In this document: piece by piece, positions 1 through 8,817 of the stretch
How the letters are laid out: the number at the start of each line of letters is the position of its first letter
Position numbering within the stretch: the stretch's first letter is position 1
Assembly: GCF_030503895.2 (NCBI RefSeq)
Contig: NZ_CP129970.2
Span: forward strand, 1,056,001-1,120,000
Direction: 5' to 3'
Source of the DNA: Marivirga arenosa
GTDB taxonomy: Bacteria; Bacteroidota; Bacteroidia; Cytophagales; Cyclobacteriaceae
Length of the DNA stretch: 64,000 nucleotides
Program-made: the position numbers and the translations under genes
The notes under the pieces: model-generated
Database searches by the model: none
Seen by the model: the letters and a program-made list of their open reading frames with translations, nothing else
What the model was told of the DNA's origin: nothing

Positions 1-1
1 A

Positions 2-94
2 CAAGATAATTTCAAAGAGTCTCATAATATTCTTGATTTGATTTTATATGAACCAAAGCTAGAACTAGGCTATTTTAAAATCAATGTCATATAA
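2..94 (+). CDS. C-terminal tail of a gene that begins before the window
   Basis: Frame 2 is open from the window edge to a TAA at 92-94 and gives 30 residues ending in a hydrophobic, strand-like stretch (LGYFKINVI). It would be convergent with the ars operon, whose last gene ends at 200. I do not recognise the family. A 30-codon open frame can occur by chance, so this is only a likely partial gene. Confidence 0.35.
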   Translation, partial: QDNFKESHNILDLILYEPKLELGYFKINVI

Positions 95-199
95 CACCCT
101 AAATAAGTTATCTATCGATAATTCTAAAATTAACTGAGAATCAAAATCTTTTAAGTGATTTTGATAACTGAAGAATTCAAAATGTATACTATTCGCTAT

Positions 200-1246
200 C
201 TAAACTGCTTGTGTTTTAAAATATTTATTGCGCAGCCAAAAAGATACTTTTACCAATAAAATTAGTGCTGGAACTTCAACTAATGGTCCAATTACTCCCG
301 CGAATGCCTGACCTGAGTTTAGGCCAAAAACTGCAATCGCAACTGCAATGGCTAATTCAAAATTATTACCCGCTGCCGTAAAGGCTACAGAAGCCGTTTT
401 ATCATATTTTGCTCCTACAGCTTTTGAAATAAAAAAGCCTATTAGAAACATTAAAGCAAAGTAAATTAATAGAGGAACGGCTATAATAAGAACATCCATT
501 GGTATTTTTACAATTAGTTCTCCTTTCAAAGAAAACATAACAAGAATCGTAAACAGCAGTGAAATTAAAGTTAAGGGAGAAATAGTTGGTATAAATATTT
601 CTTTATACCACTTTTCTCCTTTCCAGTTCACTAAAATAATTCTGCTTAGTATTCCTAATAAAAAGGGGATACCTAAATATATCGCTACACTTTCAGCAAT
701 TGTAGTAATTGAAATATCCACGATAGATCCTTCAAATCCAAAATAGGGCGGAAGTATGGTTATAAAAATCCATGCATAAAATGAATAGGCAAAAACTTGA
801 AAAATACTGTTTAGCGCTACTAATCCTGCTCCATATTCACTATTTCCATCAGCTAGGTCGTTCCAAACTAAAACCATGGCTATGCAACGAGCTAATCCTA
901 TTAAAATTAAGCCCACCATATATTCTGGGTAATCACTTAGAAAAATGATAGCCAGGAAAAACATTAAAAATGGACCTATAATCCAGTTTAACACAAGTGA
1001 AGTGGATAGTATTTTAACGTTTTTGAAGACCTTTGGAAGTAATGCATAATTAACTTTTGCTAGAGGTGGATACATCATTAGAATCAATCCAATTGCAATT
1101 GGGATATTTGTAGTACCTGATTTAAATGTATTGATAACTTCGGGTAAATTAGGAAAAAAGTATCCTAGACCAACTCCTGCAGCCATCGCTGCAAAAATCC
1201 AAAGTGTTAGGTTTTTATCTAAAAAACTTAATTTCTTCACTGCCAT
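200..1246 (-). CDS. acr3: ACR3-family arsenite efflux permease
   Basis: Inner-membrane exporter that extrudes arsenite made by the arsenate reductase encoded just upstream. The 348 residues form about ten hydrophobic segments, the usual ACR3 length. The family's conserved Cys lies in [13 protein letters not shown] (Cys121), and the helix with [10 protein letters not shown] near residue 290 is also typical. Its ATG overlaps the stop of the reductase gene by one base (TAATG), so the two are translationally coupled. It is the last gene of the arsR-DUF6428-arsC-acr3 set. The bile acid:sodium symporter superfamily is related, but the operon settles the substrate class. Confidence 0.93.
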   Translation of the reverse strand: MAVKKLSFLDKNLTLWIFAAMAAGVGLGYFFPNLPEVINTFKSGTTNIPIAIGLILMMYPPLAKVNYALLPKVFKNVKILSTSLVLNWIIGPFLMFFLAIIFLSDYPEYMVGLILIGLARCIAMVLVWNDLADGNSEYGAGLVALNSIFQVFAYSFYAWIFITILPPYFGFEGSIVDISITTIAESVAIYLGIPFLLGILSRIILVNWKGEKWYKEIFIPTISPLTLISLLFTILVMFSLKGELIVKIPMDVLIIAVPLLIYFALMFLIGFFISKAVGAKYDKTASVAFTAAGNNFELAIAVAIAVFGLNSGQAFAGVIGPLVEVPALILLVKVSFWLRNKYFKTQAV

Positions 1247-1860
1247 TATCTATTATTAATTTGAGAGAATACATAATAAAACTCTGATGCAATCTGCATA
1301 CTTCTTTCTATATATTTTTCTTTCTGGATTTCGGTATTATCAAATTGCTTAGGGTCTTCAAAAGTAATAGCAAATTTCTGATCGGCACCATTCACAATAG
1401 GACAAGCTTCATATGCAGCATCACAGGTCATAATAGCACCAAAGTTTGATTTTGGATTAAAATTATGCTTAAGGCCCTTAGAAAATCCTATTATAGGATG
1501 TGCATTATCAGCATATTTAATACTGTAAACAGGATTGGAGCCTGCAGAAAGTTTATTTATCACAAATCCCGAAGATTCTAATACATTAACCACCTCTGGA
1601 AACAAAGCGGTAGCTTCAGTACCCGCTGAATAACAATTAACTCCATTTATGCCAAAATAATAAGAAAAAGTTTGAGCCCAAATTTGCGATAAATGACTTC
1701 TTCTCGAATTATGGGTGCAAATAAAATTCAAATTAACCTTTTCCTGATTATTAATTTTATGCTGGATATATTCAATAAGAGGTTTTAGATTTTCTTCCCT
1801 TTCTAAAGAAATTGAAAAATCTCGAATTTGCTCTATTGTTACTTTTAGATTTTCAAACAC
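1246..1860 (-). CDS. arsC: Arsenate reductase / low-molecular-weight tyrosine phosphatase fold
   Basis: Cytoplasmic enzyme reducing arsenate to arsenite. The phosphatase P-loop C-x5-R is seen as CTHNSRRS (Cys48, Arg54). A second Cys pair with C-x6-C spacing (Cys146 and Cys153, in [11 protein letters not shown]) matches the disulfide relay of thioredoxin-coupled ArsC of the Staphylococcus type, and a DP motif (Asp169-Pro170) could supply the general acid. At 204 residues it is longer than classical ArsC (about 130), having a 40-residue N-terminal helix extension and an insertion. It lies 29 bases after the DUF6428 gene and shares one base with acr3. Confidence 0.88.
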   Translation of the reverse strand: MFENLKVTIEQIRDFSISLEREENLKPLIEYIQHKINNQEKVNLNFICTHNSRRSHLSQIWAQTFSYYFGINGVNCYSAGTEATALFPEVVNVLESSGFVINKLSAGSNPVYSIKYADNAHPIIGFSKGLKHNFNPKSNFGAIMTCDAAYEACPIVNGADQKFAITFEDPKQFDNTEIQKEKYIERSMQIASEFYYVFSQINNR

Positions 1861-1889
1861 GGTATGTTAGTTTCTATTTTTATCTTCTA

Positions 1890-2357
1890 TTAACAACAGT
1901 TTCCGTTTGGATCGCAAACTGATTCATTTAAATCAGCTAGCTTTAATTTTGGTTTACTATTAGGTATACCACAATTATCTTTTACCAAACAATCAGTTTG
2001 TTTGGTGGTCAATAAAAAAGCACCTCCATTAAAATCTAATCCGTATTTTTCAATACTTTCACCTTGGTATTCTACTTCAATTTCCAGATCGTCAGAAATA
2101 TTCAAAGTCTGTTGAGACAATTCAATAATTTTTACCAGTTTTTCGGGATGCAAACGGTGGTTATAATCATTAGCATTCCATAATTGAAAGTTAACCACTT
2201 CCTCTTTTCGAACGGTTCCTCCACAATCTATAAAGTTTTTAGTGATTTTCCCTACTTCGGTTACATGAAAATGCTCTGGAACTAATTCCCCGTTTGGCAA
2301 TTGAAAACTAATTTCTGATAATCCGGTAAGCTCTTTTTTAATTTTTGATAAATTCAT
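1890..2357 (-). CDS. DUF6428 family protein of ars operons, cysteine-rich
   Basis: Small protein of 155 residues, recognised as the DUF6428 type found in Bacteroidota arsenic operons; its function is not established. It has six cysteines: Cys45, then Cys123 and Cys129, and a tail with Cys148 and a terminal CC pair (Cys154-155). Such a tail could bind As(III) or pass electrons, but that is inference. No signal peptide or membrane segment is visible, so it is probably cytoplasmic. It sits between arsR and arsC, with a copy of the ArsR operator half in the 45-base gap before it. Confidence 0.75.
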   Translation of the reverse strand: MNLSKIKKELTGLSEISFQLPNGELVPEHFHVTEVGKITKNFIDCGGTVRKEEVVNFQLWNANDYNHRLHPEKLVKIIELSQQTLNISDDLEIEVEYQGESIEKYGLDFNGGAFLLTTKQTDCLVKDNCGIPNSKPKLKLADLNESVCDPNGNCC

Positions 2358-2374
2358 AATTATTATTTATTGTA

Positions 2375-2388
2375 ATATTACGATTAAT
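2375..2388. promoter_or_regulatory. Second ArsR-like operator half-site before the DUF6428 gene
   Basis: The 14 bases atattacgattaat repeat exactly the right-hand part of the arsR operator at 2749-2762. They overlap the 10-base palindrome gtaatattac (2372-2381). This suggests that ArsR also binds between arsR and the downstream resistance genes. Confidence 0.5.
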
Positions 2389-2402
2389 AGAGTCAAATTT
2401 TT

Positions 2403-2732
2403 TTAACAACAGTCCGTTGTGCTCAATTTTTGATTAAAAAAAGTATCTAAAATATGCTTCATCTTATCCCAGACTTCTTCATTAATACAATAACAGACAC
2501 TCGTTCCTTCAATATTTCCTTTGATTATTCCTAAGCTTTTTAATTCTTTCAAATGCTGAGAAATTGTAGCTTGAGCTAAGCCTATTTCGCTTACTAAATC
2601 ACCACAAACACAAGCATTTAATTTAAACAGATACTCAATAATCGCTACTCGTGCTGGGTGAGCAAAGGCTTTTGCAAATCGAGCTACTTCATTTTGTTGG
2701 TCGGAAAATATGTTGGTCTTAGATGCTCCCAT
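2403..2732 (-). CDS. arsR: ArsR/SmtB-family arsenic-responsive repressor
   Basis: Winged-helix repressor of 109 residues that should leave DNA when it binds As(III). The helix-turn-helix covers roughly residues 44-66 (DLVSEIGLAQATISQHLKEL). At its start is the Cys pair ACVCGDL (Cys41, Cys43), equivalent to the ELCVCDL sensor motif of classical ArsR. Further pairs lie at Cys80/Cys82 and at the extreme C-terminus (Cys108-109). It is the first gene of the ars operon. A near-perfect 18-base palindrome lies 10 bases before its start, as expected for autoregulation. Confidence 0.93.
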   Translation of the reverse strand: MGASKTNIFSDQQNEVARFAKAFAHPARVAIIEYLFKLNACVCGDLVSEIGLAQATISQHLKELKSLGIIKGNIEGTSVCYCINEEVWDKMKHILDTFFNQKLSTTDCC

Positions 2733-2741
2733 AATTTTTAT

Positions 2742-2759
2742 AATCGTGATATTACGATT
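2742..2759. promoter_or_regulatory. ArsR operator palindrome
   Basis: The 18 bases aatcgtgatattacgatt are a dyad with one mismatch per half (AATCGTgAT / ATtACGATT). They lie between the arsR start and a plausible minus-strand promoter: a -7-like TTAATTTG at 2767-2774 and a TTG about 18 bases further out at 2793-2795. Binding here would cover the transcription start. Confidence 0.65.
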
Positions 2760-2904
2760 AATGTTTCAAATTAAAAAGAGATGTAATCGTTACAACTAAA
2801 AAAACATACTAGAGATAAATAAAAACTTTGAAAAATAATGTGCTTCATTAATAGAAACTGCCCTGAATTCTTATCTTTAGTGGAAAGATTTTAATATCAC
2901 TGCT

Positions 2905-3501
2905 ATGTCGTTAATCAATAAAATAAAATGGATTTTAGGAATATTAATGGTTTTTATTTTAATCATCAGTACCAACCTTATAGACAGAAAAAATTTTCAA
3001 CGAGTTAGGGATTCAGTGGTTAGTATTTATGAGGACAGGCTCTTAGCTAAAGAAATCATTTTTAATATCTCTAATATTTTGCATGAAAAAGAAATAGCAC
3101 TTGTGGAATATGATACCGCATACTTTTCTATCATTAATTCTCAAAAAAATAAGGAACTCAATTCTGAACTTGAAAAATTCAAGAAAACGAAACTTACTAA
3201 AAAAGAGGAAAGAGTTTTTAATGATTTACAAACAGATTTGAGCAGTATTATTGAACTTGAAAAGAATATTGATACTAAAGATTTTAAAGACAACAAAAAT
3301 CTAAACGATAAAATTAAAATCGCAAATCAACATCTAAAACAACTCTCGGAAATTCAGATTACTGAGGGAAACAGGCAATTATCAATTAGTCAAAAAGCAG
3401 TTCGCAATGTTGAGTTGTACACTCAAATCGAAATCTACATTTTGATCTTCCTAGCTGTTATTATTCAAATAATAATTATGTACCAGCCTAAAAATGATTA
3501 G
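2905..3501 (+). CDS. Membrane protein with a lone chemoreceptor four-helix-bundle sensor domain
   Basis: 198 residues with an N-terminal membrane helix (about 8-26), a long charged helical region (30-170) resembling the 4HB_MCP ligand-binding domain of chemoreceptors, and a second membrane helix (about 176-193). Only five or so residues follow, so there is no HAMP, signalling, kinase or cyclase domain. If functional, it must signal through a partner or act as a periplasmic binding module. It is divergent from arsR across about 170 bases. Similar stand-alone proteins occur in Bacteroidota; their role is not known to me. Confidence 0.7.
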   Translation: MSLINKIKWILGILMVFILIISTNLIDRKNFQRVRDSVVSIYEDRLLAKEIIFNISNILHEKEIALVEYDTAYFSIINSQKNKELNSELEKFKKTKLTKKEERVFNDLQTDLSSIIELEKNIDTKDFKDNKNLNDKIKIANQHLKQLSEIQITEGNRQLSISQKAVRNVELYTQIEIYILIFLAVIIQIIIMYQPKND

Positions 3502-3521
3502 AGATTGGTTTTAAATTAATT

Positions 3522-5087
3522 CTATTTATTAGCCTTTGAAGGTATTTGATCCATAGCATGTTCTGCAATAGCAGTAATAGATAAGGATGGGTTAACACCT
3601 GGATTAGCTGATATCATAGAACCGTCAATGATATACATATTTTTATAGCCAAAAACTTCATTCTTTTCATTTATTACCCCTTCTGATGGATTGTGTCCCA
3701 TTACTGCTCCACCTAAAATATGTGCTGTAGAAGGTATTCCTGCTAAAGTTTCAAGTGCGAATGAGGTTCCTACACCATTAACTGCCTTACTGTATTCTTT
3801 TACTAATTTCTCAGATTCAGGAATAAAAGGAGTAGGTTTTTTACCTGAACTCATAGTTGAACTCATCCCTCCAAAAATATTTTTCCTAAATCTTATTGTG
3901 CTGTCTAATGTTTGCATGAAAAGCAATACTACTGTCTTTTTTGCCCAGCCATTTATAAAATACGTTTTAATATACTTAAACGGACTCTTTACCACTGCAA
4001 AAAAAGCTTTGACTAATCTAGTAAATGTATTTCCCCCTGTTACATAAGGAAAGTGAACCAATTTCCAGGCATTTGATCCTTCTGAATATCTACAAATCTC
4101 TAAGTGGCTGTTTTCATCGGTATCTAATATACTACCAATGGCTACTCCTTTTGAAAAATCCTTTTCTTTATCTAAAGTCGAAACACTAACTAATGTCTCA
4201 TTATTGCTTCTAATATCTTCTCCAATTCGGTCTGATAACTTTGGAAGTGATTTATCCTTCAACCTTAACAGTAATTTTACAGTGCCCATCACACCACCAG
4301 AAAAAATTACGCCCTTGGCTTTTACTGTCTTATTTTTCTTAAAAAACTTGGTGCTCGACTGCATGGATATTTCGTATCCTTCATCAAGGTTTTCTTCATT
4401 TATTGCTTTTACATCAACAACCTCCTGCTCTGCTAAAATTTCAGCACCTTTATTTTGAGCCAAATAGAGATAATTTTTATCCAATGTATTTTTCGAATTA
4501 TTCCGGCAGCCTGTCATGCATGCACCGCAATGATTACATCCTGTCCTTTCAGGGCCTTCCCCTCCAAAATATGGATCCGGTTTAGTTACATTCTCTTCTC
4601 CAAAATAGACTGCAACATTGGTGGCATCAAATTTTGATTTAAGATTGAGTCGATCGGCTACTTTTTCAAGTCCTTTATCACCATCAAAAAGTTTGGGATT
4701 CTTAGCAGCACCAAGCATTCTTAAAGCCTCATCATAATAAGGTTTTAAGGTGTTTTCCCAATCCTTTAATTGTGACCAACTACCCGTTTTGAAGAATGTA
4801 GTTTTAGGTACTGGTAATGTATTCGCATAAACTAAAGATCCTCCTCCTACACCTGTGCCCGAAAGGATTACAATATGTTTGAATATAGAAAGCTTCATGA
4901 TTCCAAAAAATCGTAGAGCTGGTACCCATAACCACTTTCTGAAATTCCAGTTTGTCTTTGGGAAATCTTTCGCTTTATACCATTTCCCCTTTTCAACTAC
5001 TAAAACTTTATACCCTTTTTGGGAAAGCCTTAACGCACTTACAGAGCCACCGAAGCCACTCCCAATAATCACATAATCGTAATCCAT
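3522..5087 (-). CDS. GMC-family FAD-dependent oxidoreductase (cholesterol-oxidase-like)
   Basis: Flavoenzyme of 521 residues. The dinucleotide fold is seen at the N-terminus (VIIGSGFGGSVSALRLSQ, residues 7-24), the second FAD contact is GTGVGGGSLVYANT (77-90), and the C-terminal GMC segment ends with YIIDGSMISANPGVNPSLS. Midway, RTGCNHCGACMTGC gives four cysteines (184, 187, 190, 194) spaced as in ferredoxins, as seen in some bacterial cholesterol-oxidase-like GMC proteins; they may bind a cluster. No signal peptide is seen. The substrate is unknown; sterol or alcohol oxidation is only a family-level guess. The next minus-strand gene (5200) is an SDR oxidoreductase, so the two may act on one pathway. 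Confidence 0.85.
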   Translation of the reverse strand: MDYDYVIIGSGFGGSVSALRLSQKGYKVLVVEKGKWYKAKDFPKTNWNFRKWLWVPALRFFGIMKLSIFKHIVILSGTGVGGGSLVYANTLPVPKTTFFKTGSWSQLKDWENTLKPYYDEALRMLGAAKNPKLFDGDKGLEKVADRLNLKSKFDATNVAVYFGEENVTKPDPYFGGEGPERTGCNHCGACMTGCRNNSKNTLDKNYLYLAQNKGAEILAEQEVVDVKAINEENLDEGYEISMQSSTKFFKKNKTVKAKGVIFSGGVMGTVKLLLRLKDKSLPKLSDRIGEDIRSNNETLVSVSTLDKEKDFSKGVAIGSILDTDENSHLEICRYSEGSNAWKLVHFPYVTGGNTFTRLVKAFFAVVKSPFKYIKTYFINGWAKKTVVLLFMQTLDSTIRFRKNIFGGMSSTMSSGKKPTPFIPESEKLVKEYSKAVNGVGTSFALETLAGIPSTAHILGGAVMGHNPSEGVINEKNEVFGYKNMYIIDGSMISANPGVNPSLSITAIAEHAMDQIPSKANK

Positions 5088-5199
5088 TAATTAATCTATC
5101 TTATAGATTTCAAGATAATAAAAATAATGAGATCATATCATTTTATTAAGTTAGAACCACTGTGATAATTTTTATTATTTGGTTCATTTATTTCAAAAC

Positions 5200-6108
5200 C
5201 TATAAAAATTTTAAGCCTGATAATTCTTCCGAAACCTCCCATAATCTTTTTGCAACAGTCTCATCTTTCGATAAATCGGTAGAACTAGCAATGCCAGGTT
5301 TACCTTTCATTTCGTTAAAGCCAGTAGGTCCGAAATAATCACCTCCTTTTACACCATTTGCAACAGCAGCCATGAGTGTAGGCTTAGCCCCTTCACTTGG
5401 CGCATGAGTCAAAAATGGGCCTAAGGTATATTTTAAAATAACAAATAATAATTTGGGCATATGTCTACTCAATTCCGTAGGAGAAACTCCAGGATGAGCA
5501 GCTGTTGATATGGTATTTTTATAACCTTTTCTTTCTAACCTTCTTTGTAATTCATAAGCAAACATTAAACATGCTAGCTTAGATTGTCCATAAGCCTCTG
5601 ATGCAGAATATTTTTTCTCACTCTGCAGATCATCAAAATTAATTTTCCCATTTTTATGTGCTATCGAACTTAATGAAACAACCCTTGAATCTGGAGTATT
5701 CACAATAGTATCAAGTAATAAACCAGTAAGCAGAAAATGACCTAAGTGATTGGCTTCAAATTGTAATTCAAAACCATCCTTAGTTTTCGTATAAGGCGGC
5801 ATCATTACCCCTGCATTATTTATTAATACATCTAGCCTATCATATTTAGATTGGAATTCTTTTGCGAAGGATCGAACAGATTCTAAACTGCTTAAGTCAA
5901 TTTGAATGAACTCTAAATCTGCAATAGGAATCTCTTTTTTAATTCTATCTATTGCCTTATTGGCTTTAATCGCATTTCTGCAAGCCATAATTACTTTAGC
6001 ACCTTTCTTAGCCAAAACTAATGCGGTTTCAAACCCTAAGCCTGTATTTGCTCCAGTTACAATGATTATCCTTCCATTTTGTGATGGCAATTCTTCAATT
6101 AAGCCCAT
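5200..6108 (-). CDS. Short-chain dehydrogenase/reductase, retinol-dehydrogenase type
   Basis: NAD(P)-dependent oxidoreductase of 302 residues. Visible motifs are the cofactor loop TGANTGLG (18-25), NNAG (97-100), the catalytic Ser near 147 and Y173-x3-K177 (AYGQSK). The basic residues after the second strand (ACRN) suggest NADP preference. Length and motifs match the RDH11/WWOX-like group of classical SDRs. It lies 112 bases upstream of the GMC oxidoreductase on the same strand and may share its promoter. The physiological substrate cannot be told from the sequence. Confidence 0.88.
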   Translation of the reverse strand: MGLIEELPSQNGRIIIVTGANTGLGFETALVLAKKGAKVIMACRNAIKANKAIDRIKKEIPIADLEFIQIDLSSLESVRSFAKEFQSKYDRLDVLINNAGVMMPPYTKTKDGFELQFEANHLGHFLLTGLLLDTIVNTPDSRVVSLSSIAHKNGKINFDDLQSEKKYSASEAYGQSKLACLMFAYELQRRLERKGYKNTISTAAHPGVSPTELSRHMPKLLFVILKYTLGPFLTHAPSEGAKPTLMAAVANGVKGGDYFGPTGFNEMKGKPGIASSTDLSKDETVAKRLWEVSEELSGLKFL

Positions 6109-6231
6109 AACTTTCTTTCGTTTAGATAAATAAGTTACATTCTTAAATTCATTAATACTAAATTTTATCCTCTTATGAATACATTAGTCTATGCATGAGG
6201 AATATAAACTCTACAATTATTAAATTGCTAC

Positions 6232-8817
6232 ATGATTAACACAGGAAAAAAATGGTTTAAAATAATATTTATTATGCTATTGATAATTGTAATTGCCTCA
6301 GCAGTTATAGTTACTCTTGCTTACAGTCATCAAGATACTGTTGTTAAAGAAATAGTAAACAAGGTGAATCATGATTTCAAAGGCCGTATTGAAATCTATG
6401 ACAGCCATATATCTCCATTTCAAAACTTCCCCTATATTTCAATTGATTTAGAAGATGTAAAAATATTTGAAAGTAAAGAGGATAGTGCTGAGATGCTTTT
6501 GCATATTGAAGATATTTATCTAGGATTTGACATTTTGTCAATCATAAATGGTTCGTATGAAGCTAAGAAAATAAAATTATCGGAAGGCTACTTAAAACTG
6601 GTGCAACATATTGACGGATCGTTCAATATATTAAATGCAATAACGAATGAAGCGGATGAAGATGAGACAACAGATTCAGAATCTACCCATCTTGATTTAC
6701 AGGCAATTGAGCTTGAAAATATTGACCTTTTAAAGCTTAATGAGGAGAATAATATATTAATTGAAGCTTTTATAGAAAAGGCTAATTCTAGTTTTATGTC
6801 CACAGAAGAACTAATGGAGATTAAGCTTGAAAGTAATTTTTTATTTAATCTAATATTGGATAATGACACCTCATTTTTACATCATAAGCATGTTTCAATA
6901 TCAACAAGGCTTAAGTTTGATGCACAAGAAAACAAACTAGCAATCACACCATCTGAACTCTTAATAGAGAAAGCACTATTTATGATGGAAGGTTCTATTG
7001 ATGTGGATGATGATATGAATCTGGATTTACATTTTAATGGTAACAAACCAAATTTTGACTTATTTCTTGCTTTTGCACCTGAAGAGATCAATCCTGTTTT
7101 AGATCGTTATGATAATGGTGGAAAAATTTACTTTGACGCCACCGTTAAAGGTAAGTCTATAAACAATTATTCTCCTCAAATCCAAGTTGATTTTGGTTGT
7201 TCAGAAGCATTTATCAATAATACTTCCTCTAATAAAACCGTAAATGATTTATATTTTAAAGGACGTTTTACGAATGGGGAAAAACGCGATCCTTCTACGA
7301 TGGAGCTAGTTATAGAGGATTTTAGTGCAAAACCTGAAACAGGTGTATTTAGCGGTAATATAGAAATAAAGAATTTTGAATCCCCTGAATTTGACATTCA
7401 GCTGATTTCTGAATTTGATCTTGGCTTTTTAGCACAATTCTTAAACATTAACAATCTGGAAGAATCTTCAGGATTTGTCTCACTGGAAATGAACTTTCAT
7501 GACATTATTGATTTAACTCAACCAGAAAAAAGTATTGAACGCTTAAACGAATCTTATTTTACAAAGCTAAAAGTGCAGGATCTTAATATACAGAGTTCCG
7601 TATATCCTTTACCCATCAAAAATGTTAATATACGTGCACAAATGGATGGTCATAGGGCTTTAATTGATCAATTAGATTTCGAAATTGGAAAATCTGATAT
7701 ATCTATAAATGGAAGCCTCTCCGATTTACCAGCCATAATTCATCATACCAATATTCCTGTTGATGCAGTATTGAATATATCTTCAAACACATTGGACATA
7801 GAAGAACTAAGTAGTACGTCTTCGGATAGCGCTGCAGGCTTCAAGGAAAAAATAAAAGACTTATCCATGCGATTTACCTTTAAAAGTTCTGCTAAAGCTT
7901 TCACGGAATCGCCCAATTTACCTTTAGGAGAATTTTTTATAGAGAAACTTCATGCACAGCTTACAAACTACCCTCATGAATTACATGATTTTAATGCCGA
8001 TGTTTTCATTGATACTGCTAATTTCAGAGTCATTGATTTTACTGGCATGATCGATGAAAGCGATTTTCATTTCAATGGAAAGCTAGAGAATTATGACCTT
8101 TGGTTTGAAGAAACACCAATTGGAGATACCAAAATTGATTTTAATCTAAATTCTGAATTAATACAATTAGAGGACCTCTTTACTTATGGTGGTGAAAACT
8201 ATGTTCCAGAAGACTATCGACATGAAGAGTTTAGTGAATTGCAACTTCATGGTTTAGTCGATATGAAATTCAATGAAAAATTAATAAGTACTCAAGTAGA
8301 TATTGATAGATTAGCAAGCAATATGAAAGTACATCCCATGCGCTTTGAAGATTTCAAAGGTAGCTTTTTTATGGATAGCAACGTTTTCAAGGTAACAGAT
8401 GCCTCTGGAAAAATAGGGAACTCTGATTTCAGATTGAGTTTCACTCATTACAATAATGATAGTATTTCAGATATACCCAATTCCTTATCGTTTAGCAGTA
8501 CTCAGTTAGATTTTGATCAGCTATTTGCCTACAATCCACCACCAGAAGGAGAAGAAATTCAAGAGGTAGATCATGAAGCAGGCTTTAATATTTTTGAAGT
8601 CCCATTTACAGATATGAATTTCGATTTGAATATAGATGATCTAAACTATCATCGTATACATCTGAGGGATTTCGCTCTTAATGGTAGAATGCAGAGCGAT
8701 CATTATATTTATCTAGATACTTTAAGTTTAAAATCAGCTGGAGGATCTATTGGATTAAACGGTTACTTCAATGGCTCCAACCCAAAGCTATTTACTTTAG
8801 CCCCAACATGGAATTGA
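6232..8817 (+). CDS. AsmA-like envelope protein, N-terminal part (frameshifted)
   Basis: 861 residues with one N-terminal membrane helix (about 8-30) followed by a long beta-rich periplasmic region. This is the layout of the AsmA/TamB-like family thought to move lipids or help assembly between the membranes. The frame ends in LAPTWN-stop at 8815-8817, while the next frame continues the AsmA C-terminal region from 8808. One extra C in the C-run at 8801-8804 would restore Ala-Pro-Asn-Met-Glu-Leu and join the halves into a protein of about 1,054 residues. The split is therefore a real mutation, a sequencing error, or less likely recoding. Confidence 0.8.
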   Translation: MINTGKKWFKIIFIMLLIIVIASAVIVTLAYSHQDTVVKEIVNKVNHDFKGRIEIYDSHISPFQNFPYISIDLEDVKIFESKEDSAEMLLHIEDIYLGFDILSIINGSYEAKKIKLSEGYLKLVQHIDGSFNILNAITNEADEDETTDSESTHLDLQAIELENIDLLKLNEENNILIEAFIEKANSSFMSTEELMEIKLESNFLFNLILDNDTSFLHHKHVSISTRLKFDAQENKLAITPSELLIEKALFMMEGSIDVDDDMNLDLHFNGNKPNFDLFLAFAPEEINPVLDRYDNGGKIYFDATVKGKSINNYSPQIQVDFGCSEAFINNTSSNKTVNDLYFKGRFTNGEKRDPSTMELVIEDFSAKPETGVFSGNIEIKNFESPEFDIQLISEFDLGFLAQFLNINNLEESSGFVSLEMNFHDIIDLTQPEKSIERLNESYFTKLKVQDLNIQSSVYPLPIKNVNIRAQMDGHRALIDQLDFEIGKSDISINGSLSDLPAIIHHTNIPVDAVLNISSNTLDIEELSSTSSDSAAGFKEKIKDLSMRFTFKSSAKAFTESPNLPLGEFFIEKLHAQLTNYPHELHDFNADVFIDTANFRVIDFTGMIDESDFHFNGKLENYDLWFEETPIGDTKIDFNLNSELIQLEDLFTYGGENYVPEDYRHEEFSELQLHGLVDMKFNEKLISTQVDIDRLASNMKVHPMRFEDFKGSFFMDSNVFKVTDASGKIGNSDFRLSFTHYNNDSISDIPNSLSFSSTQLDFDQLFAYNPPPEGEEIQEVDHEAGFNIFEVPFTDMNFDLNIDDLNYHRIHLRDFALNGRMQSDHYIYLDTLSLKSAGGSIGLNGYFNGSNPKLFTLAPTWN

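Noticed and set aside
3691..5076. Plus-strand open frames inside the GMC oxidoreductase region
   Set aside because: They lie antisense to a clear gene with intact motifs and show no recognisable domain.
6588..7397. Minus-strand open frames within the AsmA-like gene
   Set aside because: They are Ser- and Ile-rich antisense frames of a good coding gene.
8801..8817. Programmed -1 frameshift in the AsmA-like gene
   Set aside because: No slippery heptamer or following stem is visible; a missing C in a short run is simpler.
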